DNA of 64,000 bases from Trachythela sp. YZ-2020 (lineage: Eukaryota; Cnidaria; Anthozoa; Malacalcyonacea; Clavulariidae), in contig JADLSH010000190.1 in assembly GCA_016169945.1 (NCBI GenBank), positions 2,480,001 through 2,544,000 on the forward strand, written 5' to 3'. The notes beneath the pieces are model-generated. The model was not told where the DNA came from. It saw nothing but the letters and a program-made list of their open reading frames with translations, and made no database searches. How positions within the stretch are numbered: position 1 is the first letter of the stretch; every line of letters starts with the position of its first letter. Shown here piece after piece: positions 1 through 11,199 of the stretch. A program made the translations under genes and the position numbers.

Positions 1-560
1 TGTATAATTTATGCACGAATACTTGACTATATATTTGCTGACGGAGGTATGTATGCCAGTATGCCACTGATCTGAAAACAAGGACTGGATAGTACATCTG
101 CTATGCATAAATGAATACTGGTGTGACCACCACAAATCTACTGTGGTGTTGGGGACATGTTTAAAGAGCTTCTATAAGTTTCTAGTTATTGGTGGGAAAT
201 GGGAAAATATTGTCTACCGTAGATAAGAATTTATCATCAGTGGCCTCTCTTTCTTCCTAAATTTGCCGGTGAATAACTAATTAGGTCACACCAATATGGC
301 CGCCATAAGCCTCATTATGTGGTGTTTAAAACGTTCTAAAACTCATTAGAAGAGATGTTGGAAGATATATTTCTCAAGTTACATAGGAAAATATATTTGC
401 TTCATAGTATAACACAGCACACATATAGAACACATAGTATAGTACAGCTAACGACTTGACTAGTCAAGAATTTGACAGATTTATAAGCTTATAAATCTGA
501 CCTCATTACAAATATTCTGGATTCACAATTGGCTCATTGAATTCAATAGGATGCTCTATC
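1..560 (-). repeat. Dispersed repeat family E, inverted copy
   Basis: The stretch around 100-300 (TAACTAATTAGGTCACACC and the neighbouring AAAGAGAGGCCAC-type text) is the reverse complement, with divergence, of 5385-5560. Further related copies lie at 4780-5560 (plus) and twice in tandem near 30-31 kb. No reading frame is supported. It looks like an old non-autonomous mobile element or segmental duplicate. The left edge may be cut by the window. About 450 bases after it (560-1010) hold nothing I recognise. Confidence 0.45.
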
Positions 561-1014
561 CAGATCAGTGACGTGTGCAGTCTCTGCGTGACTTCTAGTA
601 TCCGGTTTATATCTACATACACAAATTTCCAGGCAAAGTAAACGGCAAATTAATCTATTATATATGTGCATGGTCATTTACCCGTGAGTTTTGTCACTTT
701 GATTGTACAGTATATACGTCATACACGGAACAAATCGTGCCGATTTGCTGGCTGTCCATTGAAGCGAAGTTCTCATTCAACTTTTTTATTCTATTATCTG
801 CCCTTGAACATGAGTCAGATTTAACGTACGTCAAACATGCAGTTTCCCTCCAGTTTCCGTAGGTAAATATAACAACGAGTTGTAACTTGAAAATCATCTC
901 AGCGTTTCTAATGGCCTTCCTAAAATTATGTTTAATTTCTTCCGCATGTCGTAATAAATCCTTCCTTTATTGTGATTTCGTTCTTGCTCATTCTTTCTCG
1001 AACTTCGCTTATAT

Positions 1015-1330
1015 CAGGGATGGGTTTACTGGGGGATTTACTTTAAATTTGGCAAAGGGAAGGGGGGTGCAAAGAGGGTACCAATGTCCTTATGAAATCC
1101 AGTAGCTATTTTTGGATCTTTGGGTGCCCCTTCGACCATCCAAACATACTTACTTTCAAATATTTTCAGACGGGCTTAGAATCTAGAATCTATAAGATTC
1201 CATCACACCAACCACCAGTTCTCTAAATAATGATGTACCCTGTCTCGGTCGACGGTCACACAGTGCCACATGACCTGTATAAGGCTCAGCACTTCCCCCT
1301 CTGCCAGAAAAAGACCCGTTCAAACTAGTA
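1015..1330 (+). repeat. Degraded copy of a hAT-like repeat
   Basis: It begins CAGGGATGGGTTTACTGGGG and carries the words ATGATGTACCCTGTC and GTCGACGGTC. The same features occur in the same order in the cleaner copy at 41527-41813, which has exact 8-bp target duplications. The right terminus of this copy is not clear, so it is called a remnant. Confidence 0.4.
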
Positions 1331-1500
1331 CAACATGTTGCTCCAACATCGTCCAACATTGTTAGATGGAACATTGTTGAGTCTGTTTGAACATTATGTT
1401 TGGTATAATGTTGGCTGATCAGATTTGACTAAATTCAAAATTTCATCCAAACATCGTCCAACATTGTTGGATCGACAATGCTGGATGATGTTCGACTGGC
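1330..1500. repeat. CATCGTCCAACATTGTTGGA inverted-repeat element
   Basis: The motif CATCGTCCAACATTGTT occurs twice directly (near 1348 and 1451) and also in inverted form (ACAATGCTGGATGATGTT). The segment can therefore fold into nested hairpins. It has no coding potential. This is probably a short foldback or MITE. Confidence 0.45.
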
Positions 1501-3655
1501 TTGAAAAGGCCATAAAGCTGAATCATCCCTGTTTGTATTTATACATAAATAAACAAAATTTTGCATTTAAAATCGTAAAAAAAAAACATGTAATATTGTA
1601 TTAAATAGTCAAGTGGTAGGTCTATTACATTTACTAATGACATTCCATATCTTCCATTTCCTGCATGTATTAATGCTAACATCAAATCCTAAATTGACTT
1701 TAAAAGACATTATAAAGCTCTATCATAAATTATATGCTATCATTACTCAACTTTTTAACTTAGGAAAGACTGCTTTAATTCTGTACAAATTAAAAAGTAC
1801 AAACTAATGCATGGTATATATATTTCGAAAATATCGCGTGACTATTAAATTTCATTGCTTGTCCATAATGGCACCATAAAAATTAAATACTATATTAACT
1901 TAAGTGCACCATCAATAACCCTTATGATGAATATATATTTTAGAAAATTATTACACCAACTTACCAAGCAAAAACAAAATTTCTATTTGATATGCCTTGT
2001 GGTTTGTTGAGCTAATTCGCTTGTTTGATGTTAAAATGCAAGCTGCGCTGATTTTAAACGCGATAAGTTTCAGGGTGATAATGTTACAGTATAAATAAAT
2101 ATCACATGTGACACCATGCAGTTTAAGGGTAAAATGTCGAGAGTCAAGAATATATGCACAGACAAAAATATGCCAAAGGTTAAAATGCTTATCTTGACCT
2201 AAAGATATATATACATTTCACCAAATGGGCCCAATGTATTTACCAACTGATGTGATCAAAATGGGCGCTCGAAAAACATAATTTCCTACTTCAAAATTAA
2301 CTTTTAAGTCAAAAACCAGACCAGCGACATATTTTTTGCATGTGTTTCAAGAGGGTTATTGACGGATAACTGGATAAGTGTTGAATTACTTCCATTAAAA
2401 TGTAACAACATGCCATTATTCCAGATAAAAACAATATTTATGACCACACTAAATGGTCATGGTATCATTGACCAAACTTCGACATCAGTTCAAAACATAG
2501 CTACGTTGCCGTTGGGACAGAAGAAATGCGAATATAGAATATTTTTATCTGTTCTGCATGTTTGCATGACTTTATCCCTCTCAGCCTCAGGCAAAATGTC
2601 AGCTCAACTGATGTTTGTGTAAAAAGACAAAATTATTAAATTTGCTAAAAATGCTTTTATGCATATAGTGTTTACTGCTCACTAAAGAAACTAAAAACTT
2701 AACGTCATTTATATATACTGCATACATGCATGGTCTTCCTATAGAGGTCCAGTAAGGGCAAATATTTTTTTCCAAACATACAGTCAAATTGTTTATACAT
2801 TGGGAAAGGTAGTTTTTCACCAAGAATAACCATACCCTGTGGTGAACGAAATTAATATGTTATGTTTGTATCATGTTGGTAATTCGCATGTCGTGAATAT
2901 AATTGTTTTGTTTTGTCGAAAGCAGCATGCACGTTTAGCCTATCTACTGATTTGGCAAAGCTGTCGCTTCGTAAGCAAGGATCTGCAACAGTGCAAATAA
3001 ATAAACGTGTAGCTTGTGTACAAACGCAACTCGAAATTCTGTACACGAGCCAATTTTAATGAAGTGCATGCATGGTGTTTAATTAATTAAAAAGCTTAAA
3101 TCAACGTTGTTTCGTTTAAAGTACAGCCTACAGCGTTCTTCTCCTAATTTGAACATAAATTTAAGGACATTTTAAGGACTATTCATGGTGTAAATATGTG
3201 ATTTTAAGGACCAATCGCGAGGAATTCCATGCAAAAACTGATACTACCAAAAATAAAAGTGTGCATGTGGGTATGAGATAGAAACTGAAGCGATTTATTG
3301 AACGTATATGCCTCTTTATGCATGCACGACTTTCACTCACAATCCTATTATCAACATGTATGTACTCTATTAATTTGCGGGATCGAAAAGTACTTGATTT
3401 TTTGCTCATATTCTTTTTTAAATAATTCAACTTTTGCAGTAACCAAGGTTTATGCTAACCAGCTTTGTCTTTGGAAAAACCTAAACCTAAAATAGTTCTG
3501 CATGTACTGTACAGCATAATCGCGGATTATCCAGATATTAAATCGCATTTACAGTAAAGACTAAAGTATAGTTCTAAAAATAAAAGTAAAACTATGATTG
3601 TGTTTACAAAACTTCAGGTTTTGCCAAATATTACTTATATATACGAAACACTATC
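1501..3655. other. AT-rich stretch without recognised features
   Basis: I read both strands and see only short, composition-driven frames interrupted by many stops. There is no domain, no convincing exon with splice signals, and no repeat with clear boundaries. A TTTTTT/AAAAAA-rich background and a few CATGCATG words are the only texture. Confidence 0.5.
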
Positions 3656-3656
3656 G

Positions 3657-3867
3657 CCTGTAGTCTGAAAGCTCACTCACACTCAAAGAGTGGAGGTTCA
3701 ATCTGAGCTTCCCTGGAGTGTCAATGCTGTTTTTGAATAGCTTCAGGGTCAGTGCCGTACCTTACTATGTTACTACTCACACTCTAGCTATTCAAAAATA
3801 GCACTGACACTCAAGGGAAGCTCAGATTGAACCTCCACTATTTGAGTGTGAGCTTTTAGAATACAGG
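3657..3867. mobile_element. Short palindromic MITE
   Basis: The two ends are near-perfect inverted copies. The left arm begins CCTGTAGTCTGAAAGCTCAC and contains GTGGAGGTTCAATCTGAG. The right arm contains CTCAGATTGAACCTCCAC and ends GCTTTTAGAATACAGG. The arms are roughly 90 bases with a small central loop. There is no coding capacity, and the target duplication is not obvious. Confidence 0.75.
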
Positions 3868-4144
3868 CGTATGTCTATATATGAATTCGCGATGTCGTTT
3901 TATAACGTTTCAATGTTTTCATTGAAGTGGAACTAAAATCAGCCAGAAATGTCGCAATTTGTAAACACCAGTTTATTGGTGCCTTTTACTGTGATATGAT
4001 CTTTGTGGGTTTCAGTGTTAACTAAACGATTCGGGCAGCAGATAGATGTCATGTTGACACTTATAGAAGCAAGCAAATATTTTTCACACTGTCAACTACC
4101 CAGCTGTGTGGTGCCTATAGCGAAACCCATGCATCTATTATATA

Positions 4145-4425
4145 TATAGCAGCAATTTTGTTGCAACTTACAACGCAATTTCTGCACAGAGCCATGTTAT
4201 GTAGAAATGTTCGCACAAAAAGACAGTGAACATATAGCCCGCGTCTCACTCCATCGATATTATCATTCTCATTCATTTCTTTGCCGTCTTCTCGTCATGT
4301 TTAGTAAGAAAAATATCGGCAAAGTATTTAAAACGAGATTCATGCTCACAAACGTCTTTGCGAATATACTTTCTCCTTAATACATCGCTTTGTGACCGAA
4401 ATTGCGTTGCGAGTTGCATAAACAA
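4145..4425. mobile_element. MITE with GTTGCAACTTACAACGCAATTT-type ends
   Basis: The left end has TTGCAACTTACAACGCAATT and the right end AATTGCGTTGCGAGTTGCA, an imperfect terminal inverted repeat. A related plus-strand copy lies at 34355-34545 (shared words GTAAGAAAAATA, GGCAAAGTA, CGAGATTCATGCTCA). A partial inverted copy lies at 31430-31575. It is non-coding. Confidence 0.55.
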
Positions 4426-4779
4426 ATACAAATACAAAAACATATTAAATCGTTCTAACCTGTGAGTGTTTCACTTCGAGCTGGTCTGCAGGACATCGCA
4501 ACTCCTGATCGCTTCTAAAACAATTTAAGATACAAGACTTCATGTCAACATAGAAATACTGATATTCCATTGGCTCCGGTTAATCTTCTCAGCATGTGAA
4601 AATCAAAACAACTTTTAACTGAATGATTTGCAGTGGCAAGCATCGGCCTTAAATAGCCTCGAAAGACGGGGGCAGCATGCGTCATACTATAAGGGCGTTG
4701 AGTGTACGCTTTAAAGGCCGGTCTTTTTCGACACGTTTGTGGTGCATTCCTTGCATGCAGGGTAATTGGGCCAATTTTG

Positions 4780-5576
4780 AATGACGCTACTTTAGCTGAA
4801 ACACTTATCTGAAAACTAGATTGACTGGATAGAGCATCCTATTGAATACAATAAGTCAATTTTAAAGCCAGAATATTTTGGGAAGGAATTTGTGTAATGC
4901 ATCTGTAAAATTGTTTGCAAATCAAAACGTTAGGTGTTTGAATTAGTTTTACTATCAAGCAAATGTTTTTTCTATAGAACTTGAAAATATACAGCTTCCC
5001 ACACCTCTTCTTATGAGTTTTAGGACGTTTTAAACGCTCCAAATAATGAGACTTGAATATTGTTCTAGAGCTAAATATTTAAATCGAAAATAACTTCGAC
5101 AAGCGGAGTTTAACACAGATACGGCAAGCTTTTTACTCAGCCCTGCTAGCCCTCCCAGCATGTTGCGTTTATATGGGAAATTTCCAGTCCTATAATATAT
5201 ATAGTCTATACTACGCGAGATCTCGATTCTCGGGTAGTCAATAGCGAGATCTCGCCCAGGAGGGCTGGCCCTCCTCTCATATAAACGAAAACAATTTTTA
5301 ATGGGGAATTCTATTATAGCACGAACGATCTCGCCTAGGCTAGGAGGGCCAGCCCTTCATGTGGGACTCATATATACAGGGGCTTATGGTGTGACCTCAT
5401 TAGTTATTCACTGGTAAATCAGTGAGAAGAAAGAGAGGCCACTGAATACTGATGGTTAATTTCTATCTAGACAATACGTGTCCTCTCTCGCCAATAACCA
5501 CAAACTGTAAGAAGTTCTTCTAAAATGTCAGCAACACCGCAGTATATTTGAGGCAGTCACGCTAATCTTAGTTTGT
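4780..5576 (+). repeat. Dispersed repeat family E, plus copy, with nested short elements
   Basis: It shares the words CGTTAGGTGTTTGAATTAGTTTT and ATAATGAGAC with the tandem pair at 30.0-31.1 kb, and an inverted match to positions 1-560. Between about 5130 and 5350 an inner segment carries opposing AGCCCTCC/GGAGGGCT and GAGATCTCG words. This suggests a smaller element inserted inside. Confidence 0.45.
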
Positions 5577-5990
5577 GCATAACAGGTGCATTATCCAGTC
5601 CAAATTGTTAGATCAGTGCAATGAAATTAGGAAATCTAGCAGGTTAGAACGGCCACTGCATGCCAACAAAATTGTATGAGCTGTAGCTTACGTTTTTTGT
5701 GTAAAAGGGGTCTTTTTCTGCACGTCGTTTAGGTACAATCATGCTATATTGCATGAAACAAAATTATATACTTATTATAAAAAGAAAATTATATGTAATT
5801 TAAGTACGTACGTATGTTTAAAATTTCTGCACGCTTTATTGATGCATTTTCCACGGGAGTTCATTCCCAATTAAATTTGACGTTATTTGGAAATTAGGAA
5901 GTCCGGCAATTCGATCAATCGGCCATTATCAAGTGTCAAACGTGTCGTTTCTGCGTACATGGAAAATACAGAGCCAAGTCCATCAATTAG
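5577..5990 (+). repeat. Local segmental duplication, copy 1
   Basis: This segment, starting GCATAACAGGTGCATTATCC and running past TTTTCTGCACGTCGTT, is repeated nearly base for base at 7277-7680. The paired copies about 1.7 kb apart show a local duplication. They have no coding potential. Confidence 0.65.
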
Positions 5991-6132
5991 TCATTTAGTC
6001 ACACATACCAACCATGGTATACATCGTTGTCTTACAATTCAAAAGAGTGGCTCTTGAGCTATAATAGGTCTCATGCATTTTAGCCATTAATTAAGGTACT
6101 TCAAAATTTCTATAACCACTATTGAAATGATC

Positions 6133-6200
6133 ATGCATGTATCCATGCAGTTATAGCCTCTGCATGGATACATGCATGTATCCATGCAGTTATAGTCTCT
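6133..6200. repeat. Short direct/inverted repeat of a CATGCATGTATCCATGCAG motif
   Basis: The 20-base word CATGCATGTATCCATGCAGT occurs twice, separated by CTGCATGGATA, its partial inverse. The result is a small tandem hairpin cluster. Confidence 0.6.
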
Positions 6201-6227
6201 GTTAGTTCAGTTATTTTATAATTTAAT

Positions 6228-6479
6228 GTGCTGACCACTCACTCCACTCTGAGGTGGACGGAAAGCCTTAACAGGTTTTACAACCCAATTGACAAAAGTC
6301 TCCGAGTGTTAGCTATGGTTAATAGCTCGAAGCACAGGAGAGAACCAACCAATCTCAACTTACATAACGGTTTTTCAAGCATAGGGAAGTTACCCAACCT
6401 AAGTAAATCCCTGCCCTCGACCTGCTGTATAGCCGGCTTAACTCAGAGATAAGGGACAGCGCCCTAACCGCATCTGCCA
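6228..6479 (-). repeat. SINE-like repeat family B, minus copy
   Basis: Read on the minus strand, it starts near TGGCAGATGCGGTTAGGGCG and continues TCTGAGTTAAGCC...GGTCGAGGGCAGGG, then GAGATTGGTTGGTTCTCTCC. It ends near TTTCCGTCCACCTCAGAG. Full or partial copies lie at 39214-39466 (minus) and 48101-48246 (plus). The head resembles a degenerate tRNA (GCGGTTAGNGCNCTG box A-like, AGGTCGAGG box B-like). I call it a probable tRNA-derived SINE. Confidence 0.55.
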
Positions 6480-6719
6480 TTGTTTCCACAGTTCGTTTAT
6501 CCCTCCCTACAAATTATAAAGTTTCGCAATTGCAAAGGCAAAGCAATTACGGGATTATGGACATTGTCTACAGGGTGTATCATAAAAAAGTGAACCCTTT
6601 GAAATTAAATACAATAGGGTACAATAGATTATTGAAAAAAAAATAATATGAGTTCAATTTCAAAAGGTTCATATTGTATTATTTTAAGTTTCAAACGATC
6701 ACTCAACCTAAACCATCAT

Positions 6720-7140
6720 TAAATGGAAAACGTGCCGTTTTTGCGTAGATTTTAAACTCAAAGACAACGGTATTAATTTGATCAGCCATAGCCTAGTTTG
6801 ATTTCACGGTTGTTTAACATTAAAATAATGCTCCCGAGTTTATACAATGGTCGGATATGCACTTGAAGATTTCTATAAAGTGCGCGCGTAAATTGCAAGC
6901 AACATTTACGACACGTCCGAACAGTACTGTTCTTTTGTGCATCATCATCTTTCGTCCCTCCCTGCAAATTATAAAGTTTCGCAATCCAAAGGGAAAGCAA
7001 TTACGGGATTGTGGACATTCATTGTCTATATAGGTGCCAAAACGTGTCGTTCTTCGGCGTAGCTTTTAAATTCAAAGACAACAGTATCAATTTGATCAGA
7101 CATACCAACCATACCATATAGTTTCATTTCATGGTTGTTT
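6720..7140 (+). repeat. Local segmental duplication cluster (second unit)
   Basis: The run ACGACACGTCCGAACAGTAC...TGCAAATTATAAAGTTTCGC...TTTAAA..CAAAGACAACAGTATCAATTT is repeated at 7917-8210 and partly at 6485-6560. Together with the 5577/7277 pair, it makes 5.5-8.2 kb a mosaic of local duplications. Confidence 0.6.
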
Positions 7141-7276
7141 AACATTAAGATAAAGCACTTGAAGATTTCTATATTGAATAATTGGAAGGTGTGTGTGTGT
7201 AAATTTGCATGAATATTAAAGCAAAACGTGATGTGTTAAAGCACATTTAGTACTGAAGGTGGCAAAACGTGACAAT

Positions 7277-7680
7277 GCATAACAGGTGCATTATCCAGTC
7301 CAAATTGTTAGATCAGTCCAATGAAATTAGGAAATCTAGCAGGTTAGAACGGCAACTGCATGCCAACAAAATTGTATGAGTTGTAGCTTACGTTTTTGTA
7401 TAAAAGGGGTCTTTTTCTGCACGTCGTTATATGTAAAATTATATGTAATTTAAGTACGTATGTATGTTTAAAAGAGGTCTTTCTGTACGTTTTATTGATG
7501 CATTTTCCACGGAAGTTCATTCCCTATTAAACTTGACGTTACTTGGAAATTGGGAAGTCAGGTTTTCCAAGGGCTGCAGACTTCGTGCCATTATCAAGTG
7601 TCAAACGTATCGCTTCTACGTAAATTGAAAATACAGAGCCAACTGCATCAATTAGTCACACATACCAACCATGGTATATA
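7277..7680 (+). repeat. Local segmental duplication, copy 2
   Basis: This is the partner of 5577-5990, carrying the same start word GCATAACAGGTGCATTATCC and the same internal order of blocks. Small deletions account for the length difference. Confidence 0.65.
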
Positions 7681-7768
7681 CATTGTTGTTTTAGTACCAT
7701 TCAAAAGAGTGGCTCTTGAGCTATGATGATAGGTCAAATGCATTTGAAATGATCATGCATTACTTAAA

Positions 7769-7843
7769 GGCGAGGTGAATATCGGTGAATAAAAACCGAG
7801 ACGAAGTCGAGGTTTCTATTCACCGATATTCACCGAGCCTGAG
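7769..7843. repeat. Strong hairpin (foldback fragment)
   Basis: GGTGAATATCGGTGAATA is followed 25 bases later by its inverse TATTCACCGATATTCACC. The inner words AACCGAGAC and GTCGAGGTT extend the stem. It is probably the end of a foldback transposon; no larger element can be delimited. Confidence 0.6.
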
Positions 7844-8318
7844 GCGAATAATTGTTTTAGTAAAATTACATAGGTGATTATTTGGAGAAAAAAATTGATC
7901 AATTTGATCAGCCATCATGCTCTTGCATGAAGATTTCTATATTGAATTGAAAAGTGCGCGCGTAGATTGCACGCAAAACGTGCTGTGTTTACGACACGTC
8001 CGAACAGTACTGTTCTTTTGTGATCATCTTTTGTCCCTCCCTGCAAATTATAAAGTTTCGCAATCCAAAGGCAAAGCAATTATGGGATTGTGGACATTGT
8101 CTATAGGTGCCAAAATGTGTCGTTCTTCGGCGTAGATTTTAAACTCAAAGACAACAGTATCAATTTGATCAGACATATACCAACCATAACACAGTTTGAT
8201 TTTATGATTGTTTAACATGTGTGTGTAAATTGCAAGGATATTAAAGCGAAACGTGATGTGTTAACGCCGGCACATTTAGTACTGAACAACGTCCACAAAA
8301 ATCCTATATTTCTGCCTC

Positions 8319-8663
8319 CTACACGCGTAAAAATCTCACATCTATAGTCGACAAGATGTGTTCGCAACAGACTTGTGGTAAGCTTGTCATCAAGGTGTAA
8401 CAATGTTGTCATTTTATCAAGTTGCTACAAGGTTGTCACTCACAACGTGTTAATGCTAGTTGTTGAATTGCAGGACGATAACAAGTTGTACTGAAGTCTG
8501 TTGAGTCAACAACCTTGTAGCAAGTTGTCAACAAGCCGTTGACAACTTGTCAACAAGCTGGGAACAAGCAGTGCGAACACATCCTGATAACAAGTTGTTC
8601 ATGAAACAGCATTGGTACAAGTCTGCTGCATGCAGGTTTATTACAACCTGTGCGTTTTTACGT
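8319..8663 (+). mobile_element. ACAAGTTGTT-rich MITE, copy 1
   Basis: The ends are inverted (CGTAAAAATCTCACATC and GTGCGTTTTTACG). The interior is full of near-palindromic ACAAGTTGT and CAACAAGC words and contains the fixed phrase GCAGTGCGAACACATCCTGA. Other copies: 20565-20870, 38484-38800 (inverted), 39534-39660 (partial), 40093-40322. Confidence 0.7.
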
Positions 8664-11045
8664 CAACTTCAATATCTCTCAATTTTTTGTTGATTTGCAT
8701 CCATGAAATAAAGACTGGGTTTTTTTACTAAATATATATGATATTATATTCAATTTGCGGACAACGGATTTATCTATTATATATTTTATTATTGCAGGTA
8801 ATGCATGGGGACCATATCGGTGTCAAAATATTCCAGAGTAATTTTAAAACAACTTGTGGACAAAGTCTTTTGCATGTATCCTTATTTGGTGAAAAGAAAC
8901 GGTGTCGTTTTTGAGTGCATGCATTTCAATCTTAGAGCCAACTGCATGCATTTATCGATAAACACATGCCAAGCATTATAGCATATAGTCTTTTTCATGG
9001 TTGCTTGACATTTAAAATAATAGCACTTCACGCAGTTATAAAGGGTCAGATATTATGTACTCGAAGCTTCTTTAATCGAATTGCAAACTGCACTTAAGCT
9101 TTAGCGGTAATTTTAATTTAAAAGAATATCCGGTAAACTACCCGTCTCTAACCGGTTAAACCGTAAACTGGTTATACGCAAGGCCGTAAGGGAATGCAAT
9201 TTCAGATTTTTAAAGCGCTATAGTCTATAGACGTTATAATTTAGCTATAGAGTTATAACTGACTGCATAACACATCTTCAAATTGGCAAAATATCGCACT
9301 AAACGTGAATGTTCAGCGACGAGGTATGTTCTGAATATATACGTATAACATTTATACTTATATAGATAAATAATTATGGTGCTTTTCCGTTTACTAAAAA
9401 ACCTGGTTTTCAGGTTATTAAAAAAAGAACTAGTTTAATATAAAACCGAATATGTGTTGTGTACCTCCGCAAAACGTATTTACTTTCCCGCCAAGAACAA
9501 AATTTTACATTTAGTTTAGTTTAGTTTATTGTGGATGAGAAATTTACAATGTTTGCCTTCCCGAACCGAATGTGTAATTAGTGCATTTAGAATTTATATA
9601 TTTATGCATGAATACTGGACCTAATTAGCTGGCAGAGGTGCCCTCTAGTTTTCAGAATTGTTTGACAAATCTCTCGAGTTAATATTTTAGATCATTATAG
9701 CTATAGTCGTCTATTATTTTTCTCACATATGCCTGGGGCGAAAGTATAACCAGACAACTATATAATGCATGATTCAAACTCCATTCGCAGAGGTTTAAGG
9801 GAGCATGCGCTACCCATTGGCACTGCAACAAAAACGCGCGCATTCTATTCAGCTTAAACGGCTGAAGGTTTCAACGAACGACAGCGAAATATTCTTCAGG
9901 ACTGCATGCTTGTCACGGTGCAACAAGTCCAGAACGCAGCAGATTGAAAAATTTAAGATTTCACCGGAAAACGGTGGATTTTCAATCGTCACAGTGTAAA
10001 GATGAACTCTCAATAGATATACGGCTCTGACTGTCTGACAAAGATTTAAAATCACGTGCATCGAAAAGATTGAATAATATAGCCGACTATCCCTTCTTCA
10101 AGAGCGCATCTGGCCCACGGACATTCTATTAGAACGCGAACATCAAGAAGTGCTAGATCTAGTTCGTCACGGTACAAATTTTTAAACACGATTACATAAA
10201 TATCTTTTAGAGCAACATTATTTAACAATTAGATTATGAGCTCAAGATTTATATGAGGTGATAGTTGATGATCGAGAGCGAATAATCTAATTGTTTTAGT
10301 ATAGAAACCAGCAAGAAAACAGTATTTCAAAACGTTTTTCATAATTTATTGAAATAAATTCGTTAAAAATCGCGCCGAGGAGATGGCTGTTTCGCTACTC
10401 GCTATCCATCGACAATTAGATAGCGAGTAGCGTAGCCAATCAAATTACAGCATTTGCAATAGTATACTAGTATGATTCTACTAATAATATTTAGCTTTTA
10501 ACAATTGCACCATTTCTTTATAGTTTTCAATTAGTCATGCAGAATTTCAATTTGCAATGTATTTCATATATTCCAAATATTGTATTGTAATGTACTAAAA
10601 GAAATCGTGATACAAAAATATTTCGAAAGATACCTGCAAGAGCATGCATTGGGAAGGTCTGTGAAGGGCATGCAAGAACAATACAAATTTACGTCAGGCA
10701 AGTTTATCTTCCTGTATTCAACGCAAGAAATGCCAAATGTTTCTTTGTCTTTCCACAAAGACAAAAGTGGAAATAATAGGTTTAAATGTTTTAATTGAAT
10801 CTTGAGTGCTGTTAAATTAATTTAATAGTCACGCACCTAATTAACGCACGTAACAGCGATGGTGCCAAATAGTTATATTAAGTGCAAAGGCATTATACGA
10901 TTTTCATACACTGTATACGATTGCAGTTTATATATATATACATATATATAGTAGAAGTATTGCATTTCAAATCTCACTATTACCTGATAACATTGAATTA
11001 CACAACGATTAATGTTATCTGATTTAGTTCAACTATCTCATAAGT
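8664..11045. other. Stretch without recognised genes
   Basis: I find no supported exon. Two small hairpins are visible: 10391-10434 (CGCTACTCGCTATC and GATAGCGAGTAGCG around a 16-base loop) and 10207-10292 (ACAATTAGATTAT and ATAATCTAATTGT). A minus-strand open stretch around 10061-10205 has cysteines but no supporting splice context. Confidence 0.45.
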
Positions 11046-11049
11046 AATA

Positions 11050-11192
11050 TATCATACACGAGAAGGAGTTTATTATAGTGATTTGAAACACCGAAAGTGT
11101 GTTGAAAAACAAGGCGCTAGCCGAGTTTTTTAACATACTTTGAGGTGTTTTTAAATCACTATAATAAACGACTTCGAGTGTATGATATAGCT
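11050..11192. mobile_element. Palindromic MITE of about 140 bp
   Basis: The left arm is TATCATACACGAGAAGGAG...TTTATTATAGTGATTT. The right arm is AAATCACTATAATAAACGACTTCGAGTGTATGATA. The two are almost perfect inverses around a loop containing GGCGCTAGCC. No coding capacity. Confidence 0.7.
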
Positions 11193-11199
11193 TCTCAAA

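Noticed and set aside
10061..10205. Minus-strand open stretch with CPWARC motif, considered as the second exon of the orphan RING gene
   Set aside because: The cysteine spacing does not complete a RING, and no acceptor in the right phase with a supporting donor was found.
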